Part shown: one piece after another, positions 1-6,987 of the stretch
How positions within the stretch are numbered: position 1 is the stretch's first letter
How the letters are laid out: the number at the start of each line of letters is the position of its first letter
Assembly (NCBI GenBank): GCA_964535215.1
Contig: CAZHST010000057.1
Span: 1-16,881, forward strand
Length of the DNA: 16,881 nucleotides
Source: JACQHM01 sp964535215
GTDB taxonomy: Bacteria > Methylomirabilota > Methylomirabilia > Methylomirabilales > JACQHM01
Direction: 5' to 3'
The notes under the pieces: generated by a model
What the model was told of the DNA's origin: nothing
What the model saw: the letters and a program-made list of their open reading frames with translations, nothing else
The model's database searches: none
Translations under genes and position numbers: made by a program

Positions 1-380
<380 letters not shown>

Positions 381-398
381 TTGGGTTGAAACTTCTTC

Positions 399-418
399 CC
401 CCGATCCCCTCATCGGGG
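399..418 (-). other. rRNA leader hairpin
   Basis: A 7-bp inverted repeat (CCCCGAT 399-405, ATCGGGG 412-418) with a 6-nt loop lies in the transcribed leader about 25 nt upstream of the 16S 5' end. It is probably a leader hairpin or part of the 16S processing stem. Its partner downstream of 16S is outside the window, so the processing role cannot be tested here. Confidence 0.5.
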
Positions 419-460
419 ATGGAGAGAAAGCGGTCCACCCGCAAGCCAGTAGCGACAATA

Positions 461-480
461 TTCTCTTTTCAAAGAACAGC
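461..480 (-). promoter_or_regulatory. boxA-like antitermination element in rRNA leader
   Basis: The minus strand reads TGTTCTTTGAAAA at 467-479, close to the boxA-type sequence found in many bacterial rRNA leaders, where Nus factors bind to stop early termination. It lies between the two promoters and the 16S gene, as expected. Assignment is by sequence similarity and position only. Confidence 0.55.
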
Positions 481-482
481 AT

Positions 483-501
483 CGGAGGCGATTGGCCTCC
501 G
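483..501 (-). other. rRNA leader hairpin close to the transcription start
   Basis: A perfect 7-bp inverted repeat (CGGAGGC 483-489, GCCTCCG 495-501) with a 5-nt loop starts about 15 nt downstream of the predicted P2 start site. No T-run follows on the minus strand, so it is a leader structure and not a terminator. Confidence 0.5.
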
Positions 502-520
502 GTGAGATTGAACCAATCTG

Positions 521-549
521 AATATAAATCTCTTACCCCTTTTTGTCAA
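521..549 (-). promoter_or_regulatory. rRNA promoter P2 (sigma70 type)
   Basis: On the minus strand TTGACA (544-549) is followed after 17 nt by TATATT (521-526). The -35 box and spacing are perfect and the -10 box is near consensus, the strongest promoter-like sequence in the window. Transcription would begin near 514 and run into the leader and 16S. Confidence 0.85.
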
Positions 550-579
550 GAGGAATTTTCAAAGGGGCTAGATAGCATT

Positions 580-609
580 TCTTTAACAAAAGCCTCTTTT
601 CTTTGTCAA
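580..609 (-). promoter_or_regulatory. rRNA promoter P1 (sigma70 type)
   Basis: A second perfect -35 box, TTGACA (604-609, minus strand), lies exactly 60 nt upstream of the P2 -35 box. A weaker -10, TAAAGA at 580-585 (18-nt spacing) or TTAAAG at 581-586 (17 nt), follows. Tandem P1/P2 promoters are typical of rRNA operons. The -10 match is only 3 of 6, so this call is less sure than P2. Confidence 0.6.
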
Positions 610-895
610 GCATTTTTTACTGCTGTGGCCCTCCCAGGTTGGCAGCGGGGGGCGAAGGGAGGTATGCTTCTCGTCGTGTTTTGCAAGTAGAGGCCCTGCA
701 CGGCTGCGGTGGGCTTCCACCTGTCCGAGGACGGCGCCGCCCTGGGGAAGGCCATATCTGGGGTGGTGTGAGGCAGGAGGGGGCCTAAAGCCCCTTGGTC
801 AGCGCCAACCGAGTGGGGGCGCTAGGACGAAGCCCTCCGCCAGCCGGCCGCCCAGGTTTCATCAGAACTTGGACGCGTTCGCATCGTGGCCATGG
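610..895. other. Intergenic region between the HU-like gene and rRNA promoters
   Basis: No convincing gene is seen in these 286 nt. Two hairpins lie downstream of the HU-like gene: AGCGCC (801-806) with GGCGCT (818-823), and a 7-bp stem at 778-784/790-796 that reads AAGGGGC-loop-GCCCCCT on the minus strand. Neither has a T-run, so their role as terminators for the HU-like transcript is only possible. A plus-strand stretch at 700-769 reads like protein but has a stop just upstream and no start with a ribosome site; it is treated as a possible gene remnant. Confidence 0.4.
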
Positions 896-1228
896 TCACC
901 GCCCCCGGACCGCCTGCTTGAGCACTTCCCCCGGCCGGAACCTGGGAATGCGGTGAGGCCGGGTTTTCTGCTCGCCACCCCCCGGCAGCCGGACCTTTCC
1001 CCCTTTGAACAGGGAGGCATAGAACGTCCCAAACCCGGGCAGGGTGACCGTTCGTCCCCGCTTCAAGAGGTCCGTAATGGCCGCAAACGTCCCCCGCACC
1101 ACCCGCTCTAGCTGCTCCCGCTTGAGCGTCGGATCTCCTACCTTGGCCTGGACGGCATCGTAGAGGGCCACCCGGCCCACCGGGGACTGCTTGGCAGGCT
1201 TCAGCTTCGTGGGTACCTTTTTGGTCAT
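896..1228 (-). CDS. HU/IHF-family DNA-binding protein
   Basis: This encodes a 110-residue protein of the bacterial HU/IHF fold, a small dimeric nucleoid protein that bends DNA. GFGTF at residues 65-69 and the FRPG turn with the final helix at 97-107 are the family landmarks. The first ~17 residues are a lysine/proline-rich extension absent from typical ~90-residue HU. The DNA-intercalating arm (residues 71-95) is unusual: the common RNP motif is missing and a glycine-rich LPGGG stands roughly in its place. The start at 1228 is chosen because GAGGAGGAG lies 8 nt upstream; a longer in-frame reading to 1345 has no such site and a sequence unlike HU. A promoter at 1300-1329 should drive it. It lies upstream of, and co-directional with, the rRNA operon, which has its own promoters. 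Confidence 0.88.
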   Translation of the reverse strand: MTKKVPTKLKPAKQSPVGRVALYDAVQAKVGDPTLKREQLERVVRGTFAAITDLLKRGRTVTLPGFGTFYASLFKGGKVRLPGGGEQKTRPHRIPRFRPGEVLKQAVRGR

Positions 1229-1299
1229 CGGCTTCTCCTCCTCTAAGCCAGGACCCCTGGGCCCCCTGGTGGCCCCGGCCGGCCGCCGGCGCCGGGAAA

Positions 1300-1329
1300 A
1301 AGATAGCATAGGAGACAGAGGCGGGGCAA
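1300..1329 (-). promoter_or_regulatory. Candidate promoter of the HU-like gene
   Basis: On the minus strand TTGCCC (1324-1329), an 18-nt spacer and TATCTT (1300-1305) are preceded by an extended -10 TG. The 5' untranslated region would be about 65 nt and very GC-rich (GGCGCCGGCGGCCGGCC at 1276-1292), so it could fold. Each hexamer matches consensus at 4 of 6 positions. Confidence 0.45.
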
Positions 1330-1381
1330 AGGGTGAGACAGGCATCCGGCCTTCTTCTCCTGGCGAGGAGCAACCCGTGGC

Positions 1382-2599
1382 CTATCGGGATGAGGGCGGC
1401 TGGTGCGAAGGGGACCGACGGATATGGCAGTCCTTCCGCTTTAACACCTCGGGCAGCAGCCTAAGGCCGAGTCCTGGAGCGTCTGGAGCTCGGATCATAC
1501 CGTTCTCGATCGGCGGGAGATCGGTCACCAATTGCCCGTACCAGCCGTAATAGAACGCCCGGACAATCTCCTGGATGAAGCAGTTACGCGTGCTCACGGC
1601 CAGATGGGTCGAGGCGGTGAGCACCACAGGACCGGTGCAATCGTGGAACGCCACAGGGACATGCCAAGCCTCGGCCATAGCGGCGACCTTGCGGGCCTCC
1701 GACAAGCCCCCGCACCAGGACAGATCCAAGATAATCAGACTCAACGCCTCCATTTCGAGGAGGGAACGGAAATCCGCCCGCCCACCCCGGGTCTCGCCCA
1801 CCGCGATCGGGACAGCCGTCGAACGCGCCACCTCCTGCAAGCTGCGGAGGTGGTCCATGACCACCGGATCCTCGACCCACAGCGGGTTATAGGGCTCCAG
1901 GGCGCGGCAGATTTTCACCGCCATCGGTCGGTTCCACAGGGAGTGGAGCTCGGCCATCACATCCATCTTGTCGCCGACGGCCTTCCGAATCCTCTCGAAA
2001 GGTTCCAGGGCCTTCTTGAGGTCCTGGGCGGAAATGTACTGGCCATTTGACGCCTCGGCGGCGTAATCAAAAGGCCAGATCTTCATGCCGGTGATGCCCA
2101 TCTCCAAGAGGCTGTGGGCCAGCTCGTCCGCCCGATGCAAGAAAGCCTCGAGGTCCTCATAGGGGCCTTCCCGGCTGTCAAGCCCGAAATTCGCCGTCCC
2201 CTGAGTCGGGTGTTGTCGCACGTAGCGATAGCCTGCACAGGTGTTGTAGACGCGAAGGCTTTCACGGACCGCCCCGCCCAGCAGTTGGTGGATAGGTTGA
2301 TTCGTCGCCTGTCCCCACAGGTCCCACAAGGCGAGATCCACCGCAGACCGGCCTCGCATCTCAGCACTAGCCCCGACGAACCCGAGATAGCCGATTAGAT
2401 GCCCTTGGTGCCGTTCAATCTTCAAGGGGTCCCGCCCCAGCAGATAGGGTGCAATGACCTCATGGATGTGGGCCTCCGCTGAACCCGGTCCGTAGAAAGT
2501 CTCCCCGAGACCTGTCAGGCCTTCGTCCGTGTGGATGTGGACCCACAGCAGGTTTGGAAACTCCTCGAGACGAATGGTTTCGATTGCGGTGATTTTCAT
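1382..2599 (-). CDS. Enolase-superfamily sugar-acid dehydratase (galactonate dehydratase-like)
   Basis: This is a 405-residue member of the mandelate racemase/muconate lactonizing enzyme family: cytosolic Mg2+ enzymes that remove a proton next to a carboxylate, often to dehydrate sugar acids. The metal ligands read as Glu217 (MAEL), Glu243 (VEDP) and Glu269 (GET), with His219 and His319 (FHDCTGP) as acid/base candidates. The spacing (26 and 26 residues between ligands; 102 from the first ligand to the second His) matches my recollection of D-galactonate dehydratase (Asp183, Glu209, Glu235, His185, His285), so that subgroup is favoured; here the first ligand is Glu instead of Asp. The substrate is unknown. 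GAGGAGGGG precedes ATG at 2599. It follows the HExxH gene by 11 nt. The last ~15 residues are a Ser/Pro-rich tail. Confidence 0.88.
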   Translation of the reverse strand: MKITAIETIRLEEFPNLLWVHIHTDEGLTGLGETFYGPGSAEAHIHEVIAPYLLGRDPLKIERHQGHLIGYLGFVGASAEMRGRSAVDLALWDLWGQATNQPIHQLLGGAVRESLRVYNTCAGYRYVRQHPTQGTANFGLDSREGPYEDLEAFLHRADELAHSLLEMGITGMKIWPFDYAAEASNGQYISAQDLKKALEPFERIRKAVGDKMDVMAELHSLWNRPMAVKICRALEPYNPLWVEDPVVMDHLRSLQEVARSTAVPIAVGETRGGRADFRSLLEMEALSLIILDLSWCGGLSEARKVAAMAEAWHVPVAFHDCTGPVVLTASTHLAVSTRNCFIQEIVRAFYYGWYGQLVTDLPPIENGMIRAPDAPGLGLRLLPEVLKRKDCHIRRSPSHQPPSSR

Positions 2600-2610
2600 C
2601 AGCCCCTCCT

Positions 2611-3120
2611 CTATCGCCGTCTACAACCAGTATCCGCTTGCATCACGTGCACGTCCAGGGTGGCAATTTCCACAAGGGGTTGGATGCCGTTGGCCGCCGG
2701 AAACGGGTATCGCTCCGAGAGCCAACGGGCAATGGTCAAGTCGGTCTCCCGTTCAGCCATCCAACAGTGGTGAGAGCCAGCCCTAGCCTTCTCTGACACG
2801 TAAAGGGCCGCGTGCACCAGCTCGTGGGTCAGCACGTACAGATGGTAGGGAAACTTCCAGCCAAACGCCAAAGGGGAGAGCTGGATATGATAGTCGTGGG
2901 GGTAAAACTTCCCCATCTGCCTCACCGTACCGAAGTCCCGGATTTCAATGGTAGGCTGAGGCAATGGGCTCCGCCCCGCTACTCCAACCAGATGTTGGGC
3001 AAAGTCCCAGAGCTCTGAGAGCGTCTCGGGTGGGACATCTTGTGACAAGGTGGTTTGCGGGGTAACGAAGCCAAACACACCCACGAGGATTACACTCAAA
3101 CCCCACACCCATCCCCTCAT
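2611..3120 (-). CDS. Exported HExxH putative zinc metalloprotease-like protein
   Basis: This encodes 169 residues. Residues 1-26 look like a signal peptide or N-terminal anchor (hydrophobic core 6-20). HELVH at 99-103 is a zincin motif: two His bind zinc and Glu activates water. Downstream, His117/His118 and a Glu-rich helix (ERETD, 123-127) offer the third ligand; Glu123 or Glu125 would make it gluzincin-like. The predicted mature part is only ~140 residues, shorter than classical secreted peptidases, so it may be a minimal zincin or an inactive relative. No named family is recognised. AAGGAG lies 7 nt before ATG 3120. It is 47 nt downstream of the 3168-3956 gene and 11 nt upstream of the dehydratase gene, so co-transcription is likely. 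Substrate is unknown. Confidence 0.75.
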   Translation of the reverse strand: MRGWVWGLSVILVGVFGFVTPQTTLSQDVPPETLSELWDFAQHLVGVAGRSPLPQPTIEIRDFGTVRQMGKFYPHDYHIQLSPLAFGWKFPYHLYVLTHELVHAALYVSEKARAGSHHCWMAERETDLTIARWLSERYPFPAANGIQPLVEIATLDVHVMQADTGCRRR

Positions 3121-3167
3121 CCTCGGACTCCTTCCGGGTGCAGCCTCAACGAGAGGACCGACGGCCT

Positions 3168-3956
3168 TTAGCGCAGGCCGGATCCGGGACCGATGGAGGC
3201 CTCCTGAAGTTTCCAGCCGGCGGGAGGTTCAGGATTGTCTACCCTATCCAGAAGGATGACCCTGACCTCGAGTCCTCCAAGGAAATGGACCATGTCTTTC
3301 GGGATCTCCACCTGGATCATCCGCTCCTGACCGGCCAAGAGGTGGTGGAGGATGACATGCCGTGTGAACGGGAGAAGGTGGCCCCGGCCGAGGTAGCGTA
3401 GCTCCAGGACCCCGTGAATCACCCCGGGCCCCTCGTTCGTTAACCGGTAGACGAGGAAGCGGGAGGGATGGTTGGGACGCTCGAGGAAGCCGATGGGCTG
3501 AAGCGTTAGCCGCGGCCCCCGCCTAGGGTCACCAATCCCCCCCAGCTCTCCCCGGAGGGGGAATCGGAACTCAAGCCTTTGGGGCTGCCGCGGTTCCAGG
3601 ACGGGGAAGCTGAGATCCCGAGAAGCCAGGAACTTCAGCAGGAGTTCCCCGGCTAGAGGACCGATCTCGGGACCGAGCCTTACCTGGAGAAAAGTCACAT
3701 CCCCGGGCCGCATGGGGTTCAGGTCCAGGAAGGGCCGTTGCAGCGCGATCCGGCGCCCATCCCCGTCGAAGACATGCACCTCCACCTGGTGGAAGCGGAC
3801 CCGATCCACGGAGCCGTTTTCCACTTCGTAGACGAGGGTCACGGTTCCCTCGAGACGTTCCCTCCGAACCTCCCGGACCTTGACGTTGAAGGCTAAGGCT
3901 GGTGGGCTCCAAAGGGTGAGGATAAGCAGGCTGATCACCAAGTGGTAGCTCCTCAT
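3168..3956 (-). CDS. Exported protein of unknown function
   Basis: This encodes 262 residues. The start at 3956 is preferred over the in-frame 3998 because GGAGGGG lies just upstream and the product then begins with a clear signal peptide (MRSYHLVISLLILTLW, cleavage probably after PALA near residue 22). The rest is rich in alternating hydrophobic/charged strands, with motifs such as VYEVENGS and LVYRLTNEGPG that resemble beta-sandwich (Ig-like or CARDB-like) folds; two similar strand-rich halves may be present, each starting with a 'relationship to other terms' type strand. No cysteines or catalytic motif are evident. It is probably periplasmic or surface exposed. It lies 47 nt upstream of the HExxH gene. 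No family is recognised; the beta-sandwich reading is inference. Confidence 0.7.
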   Translation of the reverse strand: MRSYHLVISLLILTLWSPPALAFNVKVREVRRERLEGTVTLVYEVENGSVDRVRFHQVEVHVFDGDGRRIALQRPFLDLNPMRPGDVTFLQVRLGPEIGPLAGELLLKFLASRDLSFPVLEPRQPQRLEFRFPLRGELGGIGDPRRGPRLTLQPIGFLERPNHPSRFLVYRLTNEGPGVIHGVLELRYLGRGHLLPFTRHVILHHLLAGQERMIQVEIPKDMVHFLGGLEVRVILLDRVDNPEPPAGWKLQEASIGPGSGLR

Positions 3957-4111
3957 CGTCTTCCCCTCCACCGAACCGGCCCCCGGTCTCAGGGCCAAGT
4001 CGTCCTGCTAGCCACGCTCCCTCCCTTTTTCCATCGTTCACGAGCATCGACACGACCCTCCCCTCGCCGGCGACCTAAGCTCCCTACTCTAGCAGAACAC
4101 GCCTTATGGGC

Positions 4112-4324
4112 TCAAGGAGTTTCTCCCGCACCAACCCTTCGGAGAAGCCCCAAGGGTCCGTATTCGGTCAAGTCTTGGACGAGCTGGACCGAGACGCGGA
4201 CATGTCGGGAAACAGGAGGTTGGGCCTGCGACTCCTGCCCCGCCTTCACCGGCCCCGCCACGAGCAGGAGCCCTCCTAGGAGCAGCAGGCCTAAACACCC
4301 CCAAAGGTGGTTCAGTGCGTTCAT
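4112..4324 (-). CDS. Small exported or membrane-anchored hypothetical protein
   Basis: This encodes 70 residues. The N-terminal ~28 form a strong hydrophobic signal or anchor (LWGCLGLLLLGGLLLVAGP), followed by a ~40-residue polar tail. Ribosome site GGAGGGAGG lies about 9 nt before ATG 4324, a stronger argument for a real gene than the length. No lipobox is clear, although Cys10 lies within the hydrophobic part. It lies between the radical SAM gene (60 nt upstream) and the 3168-3956 gene (155 nt downstream), all on the minus strand. Function is unknown. Confidence 0.6.
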   Translation of the reverse strand: MNALNHLWGCLGLLLLGGLLLVAGPVKAGQESQAQPPVSRHVRVSVQLVQDLTEYGPLGLLRRVGAGETP

Positions 4325-4384
4325 CGTGAGACCCTCCCTCCTCTTGCTGGGGAGAGGATCAAGGTGAGGAGCTGGAACCCGGTC

Positions 4385-5503
4385 CTACCATAACAGGTGG
4401 GTGTTGCCGATATGGATCCGCTGAAGCCCCGCCCCCTCGGCAGCCGCCACACAGGCCGCGGCGTGGCGCCTCGATGTCGGGGGAAGATCCCGCATGAGAA
4501 AGGTCGGATGGAACGCGAGCAGGGAATAGGGGATCGAGGGATCGAGGGAGGCCAAGAAGCCGGCGATCCCCCTCACCTCCTCCGCATCCACGTAGCCAGG
4601 GACAAGGAGCGTACTGACAACCAGGAGGGGTGGGTCCGGCCGCTGCCTCACCAGTTCGCCCAAGGTCACCAAGTTCTCTCGAAGCCAGTCGTTGGGGGAG
4701 CCGGTCAAGGCCAGATGGAGTTCCCGCGACCAGGCCTTGACATCAATCTTGATGGTGCCGCCACTTGCCAGGGCTACCTGTCCGGCCTTTCGTAAGATCT
4801 TCGGGTTCTCGGTTCCGTTGGTCTCCCAGCAGATCCGTAACGGCTTCCCTTTTTCCCGCCGCTCCAGCGCAAGCTTTGCGGCCTTGATGGAGAAGGTCAT
4901 CTGGGATGCAGGATCCCCTCCAAAAAAGCAGATGCAAGTCGTCGTCTCATTGATCAGGGCCACCAGCTCTTCCGGGGTGGTGTACCCCGGCCTTCCCCGC
5001 TCTTTAAATGTGAAGTTCTGACAGAATAGGCAGTTCAAGGTACAGCTTCGGAAGAAGACGGCCAGGTTATAAAATCGCCGCTCCCCTGGGGAACCCTTCG
5101 CAGACCCAGGCAACCCTGACCCGGTGCAGCCTGCACAGGCGAAGGCGGCGACACAGTTGGTCGGGAGGGGATCGTAATAAGACGAGAGGAGGCCCCGGTC
5201 ATGGCCGAAGAGGTGGATAAGTCTCCCCCCCTCCACCGTCTTGGCCCCACAGTAGCCTTGGCCTCCCTCCGGGATCCGGCACCGGTTGACGCAGAAAGGA
5301 CACCTCACCGTTCCCCCTCGCGGCGGCCGTCCAGGGATGCCAAAGGGGATCCGGGAGCGCTGGTGAACGGCCAGGACCTGGTCCTCGACCTCGGACCACC
5401 TGGTCCGGAGGCAGCCGGGACAGAAGGGGAGGGCCTCCGAGAGGAGATGCCACCCTTTGCAGAGGCGGCACTCCCGCTTCCGGCAAAAGGGATAGTAATC
5501 CAT
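4385..5503 (-). CDS. Radical SAM enzyme related to AmrS/PflA-type activating enzymes
   Basis: This encodes 372 residues. The radical SAM cluster motif CTLNCLFC gives Cys154, Cys158 and Cys161 for a [4Fe-4S] cluster that cleaves S-adenosylmethionine; FFGGDP (193-198) and CWETNG (225-230) match the SAM-binding and core strands of the pyruvate-formate-lyase activase/AmmeMemoRadiSam branch. The N-terminal 126 residues hold 12 cysteines: C7, C12, C15, C28, C31 (zinc-ribbon-like), C68, C71, C75, C85 (the CxxCxxxC plus GxC region seen in AmrS-type proteins), and C117, C123, C126. The target is unknown. Start 5503 is fixed by a stop two codons upstream, but the ribosome site is weak. It may head the 5503-2599 run of minus-strand genes and is divergent from the 5718 gene. 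Confidence 0.85.
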   Translation of the reverse strand: MDYYPFCRKRECRLCKGWHLLSEALPFCPGCLRTRWSEVEDQVLAVHQRSRIPFGIPGRPPRGGTVRCPFCVNRCRIPEGGQGYCGAKTVEGGRLIHLFGHDRGLLSSYYDPLPTNCVAAFACAGCTGSGLPGSAKGSPGERRFYNLAVFFRSCTLNCLFCQNFTFKERGRPGYTTPEELVALINETTTCICFFGGDPASQMTFSIKAAKLALERREKGKPLRICWETNGTENPKILRKAGQVALASGGTIKIDVKAWSRELHLALTGSPNDWLRENLVTLGELVRQRPDPPLLVVSTLLVPGYVDAEEVRGIAGFLASLDPSIPYSLLAFHPTFLMRDLPPTSRRHAAACVAAAEGAGLQRIHIGNTHLLW

Positions 5504-5643
5504 CCTTCAGAGACCCGACGCCATCGGTCATACCACCTGGGTTCCTGAATAAGTCTTTTCCTCCAGCATAGCATTTTTGGCCCATAGGAGCTATGCCCAT
5601 AAGGCGTTCGATAAGCATCACGCGGTCCGAGCAGAAATCGTCC

Positions 5644-5673
5644 TTGACAGCCTTTTCCGCGGCATGGTAGAAA
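5644..5673 (+). promoter_or_regulatory. Candidate promoter of the zinc-ribbon membrane protein gene
   Basis: TTGACA (5644-5649), an 18-nt spacer and TAGAAA (5668-5673) lie 45 nt before the start at 5718. The -35 box is perfect; the -10 matches 4 of 6. Confidence 0.5.
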
Positions 5674-5717
5674 GTCTCCCAACTCTCCCGGTGGCGGGGA
5701 CCTTGAAGGAGATCAAG

Positions 5718-6830
5718 ATGACCCCTTTTGATCCCAATCTCCAACCGATGGGGATCGGGGATATCCTGGATAGGACCTTCCACCTCTACAAGGAGCACTT
5801 CGCCAACTTCGTCGGGATCACAGGGCTTGCCTCCCTCCTGGCCTTTGCGTTTAACGTCGCCCTCCTCTCGTTTTTCATCCCCTTGGGGGCTGATCCTGCC
5901 AGGTTACTTGCCAATCCTGTCCTGATCTTCACCGGTGGGATCGCCCTCGTAGCCCTCCTGGTGATCACCGTCTGGATCGGCTTTTTAAGCATGGGCGCCC
6001 TCTCCCGCTCCGTCTCCGAGCGGTACCTGGGCCGAGCCATCACCGTCCTGGAGGCCTATCGCCAGGTGGCTAAGCGTGGGTTGAGCCTCCTCTGGGTCTA
6101 TCTCCTCTCCTCCCTGATCATCGTCGGGGTCTTTGTCCTGGGGAGCCTCCTCTCCATCGTGGCCGCCGGGGTGACTGGCCTCGCAGGTGAACACCCAAAC
6201 TTCTTGAAGATCACCCTCGCGCTCCTTTTTGTCTTCATCCCAACGATCATCTTTGTGACCATCCTTATCTTCCGCTACCTCCTGATCACCCAGGTCGTTG
6301 TCCTGGAGGATGTCAGGGGGACCAAGGCCCTCCGCCGGAGCTGGCATCTGATGAAGGGGTACTTCTGGAAGGCCAACCTGGTTCTCCTCCTCTACCTGGT
6401 TCTCTTCGGAATCGGCTATCTCCTCTTGTATTATCCGACGCTCTTCTTCCTCCCCAGGCCGACCCCTGGAACGATCGGGGCCGTCGGTGCTACCTACGTC
6501 GCCCAGAACGCCTTGAGCCAACTGATCCAGATGCTGGTCTCCCCTTTTTCCATGATCGCCTTTACCCTTCTCTACTACGACAGCCGGATCCGAAAGGAGG
6601 GGTTCGATCTGGAGGTGATGGCGAGGAACCTGGGGTACGGCGCTCCCCCACCCGGGCCAAGCCCTGGCCAGCAGGCCGCTCCGGTAGGGGTTACAGGTGT
6701 TGCCCCCGGAGCAGGGAACCCCTATGGCCAGAAGACCTGCCCGGGCTGCGGCTTCAGCTTCCCCAAGGCCTTCGCCCATTGCCCCCGCTGCGGCTCCCGG
6801 GTCCCCTTCCGCCCCCCTCACACCCGCTAG
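5718..6830 (+). CDS. Multi-pass membrane protein with C-terminal zinc ribbon
   Basis: This encodes 370 residues. The start at 5718 is chosen over 5577 because AAGGAG lies 6 nt upstream and the earlier residues are unlike a membrane protein N-terminus. About six hydrophobic segments are seen near residues 32-55, 67-92, 123-150, 165-191, 219-240 and 264-286. The layout, with GDILDRTFHLY at 14-24 and an amphipathic LEDVRGTKALRRSWHLMKG at 196-214, resembles the glycerophosphoryl-diester-phosphodiesterase membrane-domain/DUF975-like family of unknown role. A Gly/Pro-rich linker (307-338) leads to a zinc ribbon: Cys341, Cys344, Cys355, Cys358. The ribbon probably lies in the cytoplasm; topology is inferred. 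It is a single-gene unit, divergent from the radical SAM gene and convergent with the TPR gene. Confidence 0.8.
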   Translation: MTPFDPNLQPMGIGDILDRTFHLYKEHFANFVGITGLASLLAFAFNVALLSFFIPLGADPARLLANPVLIFTGGIALVALLVITVWIGFLSMGALSRSVSERYLGRAITVLEAYRQVAKRGLSLLWVYLLSSLIIVGVFVLGSLLSIVAAGVTGLAGEHPNFLKITLALLFVFIPTIIFVTILIFRYLLITQVVVLEDVRGTKALRRSWHLMKGYFWKANLVLLLYLVLFGIGYLLLYYPTLFFLPRPTPGTIGAVGATYVAQNALSQLIQMLVSPFSMIAFTLLYYDSRIRKEGFDLEVMARNLGYGAPPPGPSPGQQAAPVGVTGVAPGAGNPYGQKTCPGCGFSFPKAFAHCPRCGSRVPFRPPHTR

Positions 6831-6857
6831 TGCCGTGAAAGTCGCTTCTTCAGGGAT

Positions 6858-6869
6858 GGAAGCGCTTCC
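6858..6869. repeat. 12-bp perfect palindrome in a convergent intergenic region
   Basis: GGAAGCGCTTCC lies 28 nt after the stop of the 5718-6830 gene. No T-run follows, so it is not a standard terminator. The remaining intergenic sequence to 6987 holds a short degenerate repeat (GCTGATAGCT, then GGAAGCTGAAGGCT, at 6959-6982) and nothing else recognisable. Confidence 0.35.
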
Positions 6870-6987
6870 GCAGGCGCACCGCAGGTTCCCTGCCGGGTTT
6901 AGGGATGCTCAGGGGTGGGCCTAGTGGGCTATTTCTTGTATGCCCTTGTGTGCTAAATGCTGATAGCTGGAAGCTGAAGGCTTGCTG

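Noticed and set aside
1357..1370. A 5-bp hairpin (CTCCT-GGCG-AGGAG) after the dehydratase gene as a terminator
   Set aside because: The stem is short and no T-run follows on either strand.
5985..6821. A 278-codon open frame on the minus strand
   Set aside because: It is antisense to the membrane protein gene; its Glu/Asp/Gly-rich content is the mirror of hydrophobic codons, not a real protein.
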